This document shows, piece after piece, positions 24,652 through 32,543 of a stretch of 43,017 bases of DNA (positions are counted from its first letter, which is position 1; each line of letters opens with the position of its first letter). The notes under the pieces were generated by a model. That model saw only the letters and a list, made by a program, of their open reading frames with translations. It ran no database searches and had not been told where the DNA came from. The DNA is from Flavobacteriales bacterium UBA7878 (GTDB lineage Bacteria; Bacteroidota; Bacteroidia; Flavobacteriales; Schleiferiaceae). Location of the stretch: the NCBI GenBank assembly GCA_002501205.1, contig DLRW01000080.1, positions 1 through 43,017 on the forward strand, in the 5' to 3' direction. The position numbers and the translations under genes are program-made.

Positions 24652-26307
24652 ATGATTCGCTTTATTAAACCCCTACTCCTACTAGTTTTAAGCTTAAGCC
24701 TTTTTTCATGTACCAAACCGGATGATATCATCAATGATTTTGATGTGCATGTAAACCCCACTTTTTACCGCTATATCGCCATTACCGATTTGGTAGACGC
24801 CAATGATTCCACTGCCGTTTTACCGGCGAACCTGCGTATTAAACTTAGTGGCCCCGATGCCAGTAAGATCTACGCCTTAGATGGAACTCAGAACATTCAA
24901 AACAGTGGTAACCTTGTGCAGTTAATGGTTCCTACCGAACAGGAGCCAGTTGCAGGATCTCCTCTTCGCTTTAGCATAAATGCCTCTGCCCCCGGCTACT
25001 TAGGCAGCAACCTCTCTTATGAGGTAAAAGAAGGTCAATACTATCAAAACAAGGAGTTAAGGCTATTGAACGCCACAAACCTTCCTTCCAATATTGCCGT
25101 GGGCACAGCTGGCTTCAGCACCAATCCCAGCACCGGAGAAACCAGCGACACCATTCAAGTTTCTGCCCAGAAAGCCAATAGCAAAGTGGCCTTAACTATA
25201 CCTCCAGGCACCAAGTTTTTAGATGAGCAAGGAAACCTTATTCTTGGCAAGAAGGCTAGCCGTTTTGAAATTGAAATTATTGACGGTTCCGTTTTTATTG
25301 CTGTTTGGGATGGCGCTATAGACCTAGTCGTGCCAACAACAGGAAATGGAGGTGTTAGCTTGGGTGAAGGTGAAGATTTCTCATTTGCCGTAATTAATGA
25401 GAATGGAGGTTCAACCGAAATCCTGACCCCTCCAGGCCTCAATGCTACGGTTCGCTTGGATATAGATCCCAATCTCTACAATCCCGAAACGCTACAGCCC
25501 TTTGCGGTAGGTGATCGTGCTGGCGTAAAATACTTTGAGCCCGAAGAACAGGTTTGGAAGTTTATGTCGAACCAGGATTTAGTGGTAAAAAAAGATGACA
25601 ATGACGTTCTCTACATCGACATTTCAGTTGATCCCTTAAGCTATAGCACGGAAAGCAGTGCTTACAGACTTTGGTATTCCCCTAAACTCACTCCTTCATA
25701 CGAATACAGCATTAGCAGTAATTTAAAGAGCGCCAATGTACCGAGCGCTACCGGTAACTTAGAATTGGTTTTTGAAATTCTGAATACTAATATCCAATAT
25801 GTGGTTGAGTTGGGAGGTTCCTTTAATTATGAGTCACCAAGCATTACTTCCTCCAATCCTCAACAAGATATTAAAGCCTTGCAACCCTTAGTATTAAAAG
25901 AGGTTAGAGCCAAATCCGGTAGCTTAAAAAACAGCAATTACAGCTTTAATGCCAGCGAAACCAGCAATGGCTGGAAAATTGAAATTGACTACAACAGTGC
26001 CATTGATCCGGTAACCTTAGCTTATCGCTTGCGCTGTGATGGCGCTTTCATCCAACCTCCGGTAGGGGTAGTGATGTACTATCGTGCTCATGATCCCAGC
26101 GATGAGGCTCCTTTTAGCGAACTCTATCGCTTTGTAAATAATACTGTAACCCAATACAGCTTTACCAGTTTGGAAGATGGCGCTTATTACGACTTCCGCG
26201 CACAGTATGGCCAGGACCAGATTGATACCATGAATGTGAAGGTGATTGATGGTCACACCTATGATATCAATCTACCACAATCCGTTTGTAATAAAATTGG
26301 ATTTTAA
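24652..26307 (+). CDS. Large surface or periplasmic lipoprotein of unknown function
   Basis: A 551-residue protein with a type II signal peptide and lipobox ending LFSC (lipidated Cys20). The mature protein is rich in beta strands, with repeated segments reading like immunoglobulin or carboxypeptidase-regulatory sandwiches (for example SNVALTIPPGT-like and NATVRLDIDPNLYNPETLQP stretches). No catalytic motif is visible, and I do not recognise the family. It is monocistronic: 183 bases separate it from the gene before, and a strong terminator follows. The residue after the lipidated Cys is Thr, followed by KPDD; that acidic stretch could favour surface export in Bacteroidota, but this is weak evidence. 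Confidence 0.8.
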   Translation: MIRFIKPLLLLVLSLSLFSCTKPDDIINDFDVHVNPTFYRYIAITDLVDANDSTAVLPANLRIKLSGPDASKIYALDGTQNIQNSGNLVQLMVPTEQEPVAGSPLRFSINASAPGYLGSNLSYEVKEGQYYQNKELRLLNATNLPSNIAVGTAGFSTNPSTGETSDTIQVSAQKANSKVALTIPPGTKFLDEQGNLILGKKASRFEIEIIDGSVFIAVWDGAIDLVVPTTGNGGVSLGEGEDFSFAVINENGGSTEILTPPGLNATVRLDIDPNLYNPETLQPFAVGDRAGVKYFEPEEQVWKFMSNQDLVVKKDDNDVLYIDISVDPLSYSTESSAYRLWYSPKLTPSYEYSISSNLKSANVPSATGNLELVFEILNTNIQYVVELGGSFNYESPSITSSNPQQDIKALQPLVLKEVRAKSGSLKNSNYSFNASETSNGWKIEIDYNSAIDPVTLAYRLRCDGAFIQPPVGVVMYYRAHDPSDEAPFSELYRFVNNTVTQYSFTSLEDGAYYDFRAQYGQDQIDTMNVKVIDGHTYDINLPQSVCNKIGF

Positions 26308-26333
26308 GAGTAAACGATATTATTTCTGATTTC

Positions 26334-26365
26334 AAGAAGGCTATTCATTTAAGAATAGCCTTCTT
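26334..26365. terminator. Shared bidirectional terminator overlapping the GNAT 3' end
   Basis: A perfect 13-base stem (26334-26346 with 26353-26365) and a 6-base loop. It serves the lipoprotein gene on the plus strand and the GNAT gene on the minus strand. The right arm encodes the last residues of the GNAT protein, and its TGA stop lies at the left arm/loop junction. Confidence 0.85.
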
Positions 26366-26869
26366 GCTTTTATAGTAATGATAGCTAAGTTGATGCACCT
26401 CCAAATCTACTGCATTGACAATTTCATTGCATTTAAAGCTAAAGCCCAGCTTTTTCATAAGTCTTCTTGAAGCGAGGTTTTCCCTTTCAAAAACCCCATG
26501 TATGCAGGGCAAGTCCCTTTCCTCGAAACCATATTTGACCATAGCACTTAGCAATTCAGAGGCATAAGACTTTCCCCAAAAAGCGGATCTCAAATGACAA
26601 CCAATATGCGTAATGGCCAAGGGTGCATAGGTATTGAGATTAACTGTACCTATAATTTGCTTCGAGGTCTTTTCAACCGCCACCCAAAAACCTATTTCCT
26701 TTTGATTTTGCTGCCGCTTAGTCTGCAGGAAATTCAGATAAAACTCTGGCGATCGATCTTTAAGGGGAGCGATATATTTATTGGAATCGGGCTCTAAGTA
26801 CATTTCTAAGAGCAGCTCAAAGTCGGAGCTCTCCAAAGGCCTTATATGAGCTCTTTTCGTGCGAAGCAT
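26345..26869 (-). CDS. GNAT-family N-acetyltransferase (RimJ/RimL-like)
   Basis: A 174-residue acetyltransferase. It begins with the typical TKRAHIRPLESSDFELLLEMY, has the central strand FWVAVEKTSKQIIGTVNL, and the acetyl-CoA loop region FWGKSYASELLSAMVKYGF (Arg/Gln-x-x-Gly motif partly altered to SAFWGKSYA). The C-terminal ENLASRRLMKKLGF is conserved in the RimJ/RimL type. The likely role is acetylation of a protein N-terminus or a small amine; the substrate is unknown. It lies 5 bases after the small membrane protein gene, so the two form an operon. Its 3' end is part of a terminator stem. Confidence 0.88.
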   Translation of the reverse strand: MLRTKRAHIRPLESSDFELLLEMYLEPDSNKYIAPLKDRSPEFYLNFLQTKRQQNQKEIGFWVAVEKTSKQIIGTVNLNTYAPLAITHIGCHLRSAFWGKSYASELLSAMVKYGFEERDLPCIHGVFERENLASRRLMKKLGFSFKCNEIVNAVDLEVHQLSYHYYKSKKAILK

Positions 26870-26874
26870 GGAAC

Positions 26875-27276
26875 TTATCTAAAAAGCTTTCGACTTCTGG
26901 TAAAGACTTTAAATCGCCAATACAATCCTACGGTTAAAATGTACTCCACCGCGATAAACCAAAATCCCGGGTCCCCAAAAAAGCTAAGGTGGCTACCTCC
27001 TTCAGGAATGATAAATACCGGCACCGTTATCAAAGCATCTAATAGCATAGCGATCAAGAACATCAAAGTCCCTAGTTTAAAACCATTAGACTTGAGTCCG
27101 CTTCTATAGTACAAACCCGCTCCCAAAATGGCACTGGGTATCAAGGCGAAAGTGAGTACCAAATTGGCTTGTAAATTAGGGTCATCCATTAGATGAATAA
27201 AAAATGATCCGGTATAAGCACTCACCCCTAATACCCATACTAAAACAGCTGAAAGTATTGCCCTTTTGAAATTCAT
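26875..27276 (-). CDS. Four-helix membrane protein (DUF5367-like)
   Basis: A 133-residue protein with four hydrophobic segments at about residues 6-28, 38-56, 68-92 and 104-122, and a basic C-terminus. It resembles the small DUF5367 membrane proteins of Flavobacteriia (start MNFKRAILSAVLVWVLGVSA), but I am relying on memory for this. Function is unknown. It is first in a two-gene operon with the GNAT gene. Its upstream region carries four direct repeats phased at about 21 bases, suggesting tight control by a DNA-binding activator. Confidence 0.72.
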   Translation of the reverse strand: MNFKRAILSAVLVWVLGVSAYTGSFFIHLMDDPNLQANLVLTFALIPSAILGAGLYYRSGLKSNGFKLGTLMFLIAMLLDALITVPVFIIPEGGSHLSFFGDPGFWFIAVEYILTVGLYWRFKVFTRSRKLFR

Positions 27277-27300
27277 AATGATGTTTCTTTAATGATGGGG

Positions 27301-27374
27301 CAAAGATTGGCAGAAGCTCAGCCGATGATTGGTTTCAAAGGCACGATGATTGGTTCGAAAGGGAGGATAATTGG
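27301..27374. repeat. Four direct repeats phased at 21-22 bases upstream of the membrane protein operon
   Basis: Copies on the plus strand: CAAAGATTGG (27301-27310), CGATGATTGG (27323-27332), CGATGATTGG (27344-27353) and GGATAATTGG (27365-27374). The offsets are 22, 21 and 21 bases, two helical turns each. They lie 25 to 98 bases upstream of the minus-strand start at 27276. The proximal copy overlaps a -7-like AATCTTTG (minus strand). The layout is that of an operator for a protein binding one face of the helix. Confidence 0.7.
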
Positions 27375-27423
27375 GAAGGTTTAAGCTTGAAATCTTATAG
27401 GGCTTCCAGAAATGTTTAAAAAC

Positions 27424-27457
27424 AAAAAAAGCGTCAACTTTCGTTAACGCTTTTTTT
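27424..27457 (-). terminator. Terminator after tRNA-Leu
   Basis: A stem GCGTCAAC/GTTAACGC (27431-27438 and 27443-27450) with one internal mismatch and a TTTC loop, flanked by seven A and seven T residues, so it can act in both directions. It lies 5 bases past the CCA end of the minus-strand tRNA-Leu. Confidence 0.85.
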
Positions 27458-27461
27458 GTTG

Positions 27462-27550
27462 TGGTGCCCCAGGCGGGACTTGAACCCGCACGGCCGTTGC
27501 TGGCCACGGGATTTTAAGTCCCGCGTGTCTACCAATTCCACCACCAGGGC
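27462..27550 (-). tRNA. tRNA-Leu(UAA)
   Basis: An 89-base class II tRNA. The anticodon stem GGGA/TCCC holds loop CTTAAAA with anticodon TAA. There is a long variable arm (GGCCAGCAACGGCC region), T-arm GCGGG-TTCAAGT-CCCGC, and acceptor ends GCCCTGG and CTGGGGC. The 3' CCA is encoded. It reads UUA codons. It follows tRNA-Gly on the same strand and probably shares its promoter, though a hairpin lies between them. Confidence 0.97.
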
Positions 27551-27613
27551 GGCTATGAAGAATCCAAATTTACATTCGAATTCCAGAACCATTTTCTGCG
27601 TTTCCAGGAAGCG

Positions 27614-27639
27614 CAAAAAAAAGCCCTCTTCAGGAGGGC
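27614..27639 (-). terminator. Hairpin after tRNA-Gly
   Basis: GCCCTC (27623-27628) pairs with GAGGGC (27634-27639) around a 5-base loop. On the minus strand it is followed by eight T residues. It sits between tRNA-Gly and tRNA-Leu, so it may be a partial terminator or processing site. Confidence 0.75.
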
Positions 27640-27644
27640 CTCTG

Positions 27645-27717
27645 AGCGGGAGACGGGATTCGAACCCGCGACCCCAACCTTGGCAAGGTTGTGCTCTACC
27701 AACTGAGCTACTCTCGC
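27645..27717 (-). tRNA. tRNA-Gly(GCC)
   Basis: A 73-base cloverleaf. The D-arm is AGCTCAGTTGGTAGAGC, the anticodon arm is CAACC-TTGCCAA-GGTTG with anticodon GCC, and the T-arm is GCGGG-TTCGAAT-CCCGT (the closing G-T is a wobble). The acceptor is GCGAGAG against CTCCCGC, which gives an A-C mismatch at the fourth pair. The discriminator base is T, and CCA is not encoded (TCA follows the stem). It reads GGC and GGU codons. Confidence 0.96.
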
Positions 27718-27762
27718 AATTCTATTCTGTTAAAGAACACCGCTGCTTTCGCTTTGGGTCGG

Positions 27763-27794
27763 CAAATATAATATCATTTATCCAACCTGAGCAA
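27763..27794 (-). promoter_or_regulatory. Promoter of the tRNA-Gly/tRNA-Leu unit
   Basis: On the minus strand: TTG (27792-27794), a 21-base spacer, then TATATTTG (27763-27770), a full match to the Bacteroidota TTG/TAnnTTTG pattern. It lies just past the 3' end of mutS and about 46 bases before the 5' end of tRNA-Gly. Confidence 0.65.
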
Positions 27795-27796
27795 GC

Positions 27797-30391
27797 CTAA
27801 GCACCAATTTTTTTCTTGATTTCATTTAGCTTCATCAAGGCCTCCACCGGGGTAAGGGTATTAATATCCAGATTCTCAATATCCTTGCGGATTTCATCCA
27901 AAATTGGATCATCTAATTGAAAGAAACTTAATTGCATTTCTTTAGCCTGATCATTCAAGGTTTCTGCCTCTCGACCATTAGCTCGACTGGCCTCCAGCTC
28001 ACTTAATATCTTTTGAGAACGAGAGATCACCAAAGCAGGCATGCCTGCCATTCGCGCCACATGGATACCAAAGCTATGCGCACTGCCTCCCTCTGTTAGT
28101 TTCCGCATAAAAATGATCTTATCCCCCATTTCCTTCACGCTCACATTATAATTGCGAATACGCTCGAAATTGCCTTCCATTTCATTCAATTCATGATAAT
28201 GGGTAGCAAACAAAGTTTTCGCCCTACTGGGATGCTCGTGTAAATACTCTGCAATGCTCCAGGCAATGCTTATCCCATCATAAGTACTGGTACCACGACC
28301 AATCTCATCCAAGAGGATTAAACTGCGCTCAGAAAGGTTATTGAGAATACTGGCAGTTTCATTCATCTCCACCATGAAGGTCGATTCTCCTTGTGAGATA
28401 TTATCCGAAGCCCCAACCCTTACAAAGATCTTATCTAAAAAGCCCAGCTTCGCCGAACTGGCTGGAACAAAACTTCCTATCTGAGCCATCAGACTAATCA
28501 ATGCGGTTTGCCGCAATAAGGCCGACTTACCACTCATATTAGGACCGGTAATCATTAAGAGCTGCTGACTTTCACGATCTAATACCACATCATTGGCCAC
28601 ATACTCATCACCGGCCTTGAGGCTTTTCTCAATTACCGGATGCCGGCCGTCTTTAATCTCAATCGCATCGCCATCATTCATTTCCGGGCGATGGTAACCA
28701 TTGCGTTGGGCCAAATAAGCAAAGGCACTTAAACAATCTACCTCAGCTAAGACTTGAGCATTAGATTGAATAAGCCCTAATTGGGCCAATAAATCCTGTA
28801 GTAATTGCTGATAAATCTCTTGTTCCAGAGCAACGATCTTTTCTTCGGCTTGCAAAATCCTTTGCTCATATTCCTTGAGCTCCTGCGTAATGTAGCGCTC
28901 AGCGCTAACCAGGGTTTGTTTGCGAATCCACTCCTCCGGAACCTTGTCTTTATGCGTATTGCGCACTTCCAAATAGTAACCGAAGACATTATTAAAGGCA
29001 ATCTTCAGATTGGCAATGCCGGTTTTCTCCGCTTCCCGCTGTTGTATCTCCAGCAATTTATCCTTGCCATTGTACATCAACTCGCGGTACTCATCCAATT
29101 CTTCTGAAACACCTTCCCGCACGTACTCCCCCTTGGCCATATTATTTTGGGGATCATCCTTCAAGGTACTGGCAATGCGAGCAATTAAATCCTTGGCGGG
29201 ATGTACTCGTTCTACCAGGGAAGATAAAGCTGGATCCTTCTCACAAAGGGCTTTGATATCATTGGCCAAGACCAGAGCCCGCTTTAACTGCACCAATTCT
29301 TTTGGCAAAACCTTGGCAGTACTCACTTTAACCGCCAAGCGCTCTAAATCATAAATCTCATTGAGCGCTTCACGAACAGAGGATATTAAATCCGGATTAC
29401 GATAAAAAGCCTCTACATGATCATGACGCTTAGACAATCGTTGCATATCCACCAAAGGCATGGCCAACCAGCGTTGCATGAGTCGCGACCCCATAGGTGA
29501 GCAAGTCTCATTGATTACCCCTAAAAGGCTTTGTCCGCCGCGGCTATTGGATTCGAATAATTCCAGATTGCGGACGGTAAAGCGATCCATCCAAACATAT
29601 TCCCCATTATCCAAACGATTGATCGACTGAATATGGTCCAAGCGATTATGATGGGTTTCCTTTAAGTAATGGAATATGGCTCCCGAAGCAATTATGGCCT
29701 CTTCCATATTCTCAATCCCAAAACCTTTTAATGACTTTACTTTAAAATGGTCCAGTAAACTTTGCTCTGCAAATTCGAATTGGAAAATCCACTCATCCAA
29801 AGGGAATGAATAGGCCTGACTGGCATATACATCTTCAAACACCCTGCGCTTACTCTTAGAATACAGAACCTCGGTTGGTCTTAAACTTTGCAGGAGTTTA
29901 TCTACCTGCTCATGATTCCCTTGGGCCACCATAAACTCACCTGTAGAGAGATCGCAAAATGCCACCCCTTGAAGGCTAGCTCCCATATGCACCGCCGCCA
30001 GGAAGTTGTTCTCCCCACTATTTAAAACCTGATCATGAGTGGTTAGACCTGGCGTTACCAGTTCAGTAATTCCACGCTTAACAATGGTCTTAGTTTGCTT
30101 AGGATCTTCTAATTGATCACAAATAGCTACCCTGCGACCTGCTCTTACCAATTTAGGTAAATAAGTATCCAAAGAATGATGCGGAAAGCCCGCTAATTCA
30201 ATTTCGGACGCTGAGCCATTCGCTCTTTTGGTCAATACAATTCCAAGGATACGACTAGCTGCAATAGCATCTTCCCCGAAGGTCTCATAGAAGTCCCCCA
30301 CACGAAACAAGAGAATAGCATCGGGATGCTTCTGCTTGATCTCGTTATACTGTTGCATTAAGGGGGTCTGAGTTTTCTTTTTAGCGGCCAA
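27797..30391 (-). CDS. mutS: DNA mismatch repair protein MutS
   Basis: A protein of 864 residues from a TTG at 30391, which makes the N-terminus MAAKKKTQTPL, the usual start in Flavobacteriia. The frame is open to another TTG at 30424, and the first in-frame ATG (30358) would remove conserved residues. The mismatch-wedge motif GDFYE has Phe34 and Glu36. The connector, lever and clamp domains are complete. The ATPase has Walker A GPNMSGKS (616-623), Walker B LILLDEIGRGTSTYDG, and THYHEL. It recognises base mismatches as a dimer, together with MutL (not in the window). It is divergent from the methyltransferase gene, with about 39 bases between starts. Confidence 0.97.
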   Translation of the reverse strand: MAAKKKTQTPLMQQYNEIKQKHPDAILLFRVGDFYETFGEDAIAASRILGIVLTKRANGSASEIELAGFPHHSLDTYLPKLVRAGRRVAICDQLEDPKQTKTIVKRGITELVTPGLTTHDQVLNSGENNFLAAVHMGASLQGVAFCDLSTGEFMVAQGNHEQVDKLLQSLRPTEVLYSKSKRRVFEDVYASQAYSFPLDEWIFQFEFAEQSLLDHFKVKSLKGFGIENMEEAIIASGAIFHYLKETHHNRLDHIQSINRLDNGEYVWMDRFTVRNLELFESNSRGGQSLLGVINETCSPMGSRLMQRWLAMPLVDMQRLSKRHDHVEAFYRNPDLISSVREALNEIYDLERLAVKVSTAKVLPKELVQLKRALVLANDIKALCEKDPALSSLVERVHPAKDLIARIASTLKDDPQNNMAKGEYVREGVSEELDEYRELMYNGKDKLLEIQQREAEKTGIANLKIAFNNVFGYYLEVRNTHKDKVPEEWIRKQTLVSAERYITQELKEYEQRILQAEEKIVALEQEIYQQLLQDLLAQLGLIQSNAQVLAEVDCLSAFAYLAQRNGYHRPEMNDGDAIEIKDGRHPVIEKSLKAGDEYVANDVVLDRESQQLLMITGPNMSGKSALLRQTALISLMAQIGSFVPASSAKLGFLDKIFVRVGASDNISQGESTFMVEMNETASILNNLSERSLILLDEIGRGTSTYDGISIAWSIAEYLHEHPSRAKTLFATHYHELNEMEGNFERIRNYNVSVKEMGDKIIFMRKLTEGGSAHSFGIHVARMAGMPALVISRSQKILSELEASRANGREAETLNDQAKEMQLSFFQLDDPILDEIRKDIENLDINTLTPVEALMKLNEIKKKIGA

Positions 30392-30430
30392 TTTGAAGTA
30401 ATTTGCGAGCGAGCTAAAATACAAAGGACA

Positions 30431-30958
30431 ATGAGAAAGCTTCGAATGAGTGAGCTTAATAGACTAAGCGTTTCTGAATTTAAAGAGGAAGACAAATTCC
30501 CCTTTCGAATAGCTTTAGATGAAGTGCGAAGTTTACTTAATGTAGGATCCGTTTTCCGCACCGCTGATGCCTTCCGCTGTGAGAAAATCTATTTAGGAGG
30601 ATTAAGCCCAACACCATCTAAGGAAATGCGTAAAACTGCTTTGGGAGCCACCGAATCGGTTAATTGGGAAAGCTTATCTGATGGTTTAAGCTCCCTTGAA
30701 GCCCTAAAGAAAGAAGGCTATCAAATTTGGGCCGTAGAACAATGTGAAGGCTCTGTTGATCTCCGCCATTGGGAACCGGACTTAGAGCAAAAGCAAATCT
30801 TTGTTTTTGGAAATGAAGTTAGCGGAGTAAGCGATGAAGTGCTCGCCTTTTGTGATGGTGCCATCGAAATCCCCCAATTCGGAACCAAACATTCTTTAAA
30901 CATAGCGGTGAGTGCCGGAGTGGTACTCTGGGACTATATACGACGTATCAAGGCATAA
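30431..30958 (+). CDS. TrmH-family (SpoU) RNA 2'-O-methyltransferase
   Basis: A 175-residue SPOUT-class methyltransferase. Motif 1 is NVGSVFRTADAF (with the catalytic Arg), motif 2 is FGNEVSGVSDEVL, and motif 3 is IPQFGTKHSLNIAVSAGVVLW, which forms the knot that binds S-adenosylmethionine. It is the short form without an N-terminal RNA-binding extension, common in Bacteroidota. The target (tRNA or rRNA ribose) is not readable from sequence. The start MRKL matches relatives. A strong terminator begins right at its stop. Confidence 0.93.
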   Translation: MRKLRMSELNRLSVSEFKEEDKFPFRIALDEVRSLLNVGSVFRTADAFRCEKIYLGGLSPTPSKEMRKTALGATESVNWESLSDGLSSLEALKKEGYQIWAVEQCEGSVDLRHWEPDLEQKQIFVFGNEVSGVSDEVLAFCDGAIEIPQFGTKHSLNIAVSAGVVLWDYIRRIKA

Positions 30959-30990
30959 AAAAAGGCCTCCTTTTCAGGAGGCCTTTTTTT
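30957..30990. terminator. Bidirectional terminator between trmH-like gene and ompA-like gene
   Basis: A 14-base stem made of seven A/T pairs plus GGCCTCC/GGAGGCC (arms 30957-30970 and 30977-30990) with loop TTTTCA. It ends transcription from both converging genes. Confidence 0.95.
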
Positions 30991-31006
30991 ATTGTCTTAT
31001 TATGGC

Positions 31007-32413
31007 TTATTTAACAGCAACGTCTACACGACGATTGATATTATTGTGACCTTTTGCTAAAGGATCACCTTCGCCTTTAGAGCTGGTTTCGATACGGGCA
31101 GCATCAATTCCAAACACTTGAACCAATTCTTGTTTTACTTCATCAGCACGACGCTGACCTAAAGTCTTGTTGTAATCTTCTGGACCGGAAGCATCAGTAT
31201 AACCAGTAAGAACGATTTTAACATTAGGATTAGACTTCAAGGTGCTAGCAATAGCAGCTAAACGCATGTAGTTAGCATCAGTTACAGTAGCACTATTGAA
31301 GTTGAAGAATACTGAAGGTAGGTAAGCTCCTACACCGCCGCCACCAGAAGCAGCGCTGGCCACAGAAATACCTTTGAAGTTAACCAAGGCACCTTTAGGA
31401 GTGTTAGGCTCTTGATCCATGTGATCACCTACACCGTCACCATCAGAGTCAACCATACGACCTTCGCTGTCAACCTTAGCACCTTTAGGAGTAAATGGAT
31501 CAGCGTCCAGGTAATCAGGAATACCGTCACCATCCACATCAAGAGGAGCACCGTTAGGACCAACGTTTACGTCAGCTGGAGTGCTGTTATCCTCATCGAA
31601 AAGGTTGCTAACGCCGTCACCGTCGTCATCATTAACCAATTTTTCGTAGTTCTGCTTGATCTCAGTCATATCAGCAAATACTCCCTCGAAAGGACTGTAG
31701 TATACGATAGACTCTTTATCGTCAGAACCGAAGTTATAAGCAGCACCTACACCGAAGTAACCGAAGAAATCAGCAGTTGGAGCAATACTCTGAGCATCAG
31801 CACCATCGATTCCAGCAAAGGTATGCTTGTAAAGGATATCTAAATCCCAAGTTTGGTTTAACTGACGCTTGTAGGTCAATTGCAATGGGATAGTAGTAGT
31901 AAAAGCACGGTCAGGACCACCAGCGCTGGCAAGGAAATTACCAGCCTCATCATAACCATCAGCTTCCAAAGAAGTAGCACCTAAACCAATGCTAAATAAT
32001 AAGGCGTGCTTACGATCATAATCCTTTCCATAAAGGAACATGTTGCTTAAGTTGAAGTTCAAGCTTAAGTCAGCATCAATATAGTTACCTTCGAAATAGT
32101 AGTTTAAGTCAGTACCAGAAGTACTGTGGTATCCAGCAGAACCGGTTAAACCGATCGTAGGGCTGAACCAGTAATTCAGGTTACCGCGTAAACCAATTTC
32201 GAAACCGCCCACACCAGAAGGCATAGCGTCTGTTTTTTCACCAAAGAAATAACTAGCAGCATCACCTAATGAGGCAGTCGCTCCTACGTTCAGTCCAAGA
32301 GACCAATGTTTGAAATTGCTGCGGTGAGCTTCGGAAAGCCGAACCTCATTATCCTGGGCATTCATTCCACCAGCCATTAAGACACATCCGAAAAGTAATC
32401 CTAATCTTTTCAT
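31007..32413 (-). CDS. OmpA-family outer-membrane protein with thrombospondin type 3 repeats
   Basis: A 468-residue protein from the ATG at 32413 (MKRLGLLFGCVLMAGGMNAQ is the signal peptide); 12 further codons upstream are open but would overlap the promoter region. Residues 25-240 or so form an N-terminal beta-barrel ending AAYNFGS. There follow several acidic calcium-type repeats (DDGDGVSNLFDEDNSTP, DVDGDGIPDYLDADPFTP, DSDGDGVGDHMDQEPNTP), then a short linker and a C-terminal OmpA domain (about 370-468; LTGYTDASGPEDYN, LGQRRADEVKQELV, NNINRRVDV) that binds peptidoglycan. It anchors the outer membrane to the cell wall and is probably abundant. It is transcribed alone from a near-perfect promoter. 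Confidence 0.96.
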   Translation of the reverse strand: MKRLGLLFGCVLMAGGMNAQDNEVRLSEAHRSNFKHWSLGLNVGATASLGDAASYFFGEKTDAMPSGVGGFEIGLRGNLNYWFSPTIGLTGSAGYHSTSGTDLNYYFEGNYIDADLSLNFNLSNMFLYGKDYDRKHALLFSIGLGATSLEADGYDEAGNFLASAGGPDRAFTTTIPLQLTYKRQLNQTWDLDILYKHTFAGIDGADAQSIAPTADFFGYFGVGAAYNFGSDDKESIVYYSPFEGVFADMTEIKQNYEKLVNDDDGDGVSNLFDEDNSTPADVNVGPNGAPLDVDGDGIPDYLDADPFTPKGAKVDSEGRMVDSDGDGVGDHMDQEPNTPKGALVNFKGISVASAASGGGGVGAYLPSVFFNFNSATVTDANYMRLAAIASTLKSNPNVKIVLTGYTDASGPEDYNKTLGQRRADEVKQELVQVFGIDAARIETSSKGEGDPLAKGHNNINRRVDVAVK

Positions 32414-32457
32414 ACAATTATAAAAGGTTAAGTAGTTGCTCTTATACAAATACTAGG

Positions 32458-32487
32458 CAAAAGTACTAAAAAGGGGGTAACAGCAAA
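32458..32487 (-). promoter_or_regulatory. Strong promoter of the OmpA-family gene
   Basis: On the minus strand: TTTG (32484-32487), an 18-base spacer, then TACTTTTG (32458-32465). This is the clearest Bacteroidota-type promoter in the window and fits a highly expressed outer-membrane protein. The leader would be about 35-40 bases. Confidence 0.75.
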
Positions 32488-32543
32488 TAAAAATGAATGC
32501 TCGAAGAAAAATTAATAGCCCCTAAAATCTATTCAATTTCTAA

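Noticed and set aside
27456..27800. A 114-codon plus-strand frame
   Set aside because: It runs antisense through both tRNA genes and the end of mutS; the tRNA structures explain the sequence.
31412..31843. A 143-codon open frame antisense to the OmpA-family gene
   Set aside because: It is a by-product of the repetitive acidic codons of the calcium repeats and lacks any recognisable domain; the opposite frame is clearly the real gene.
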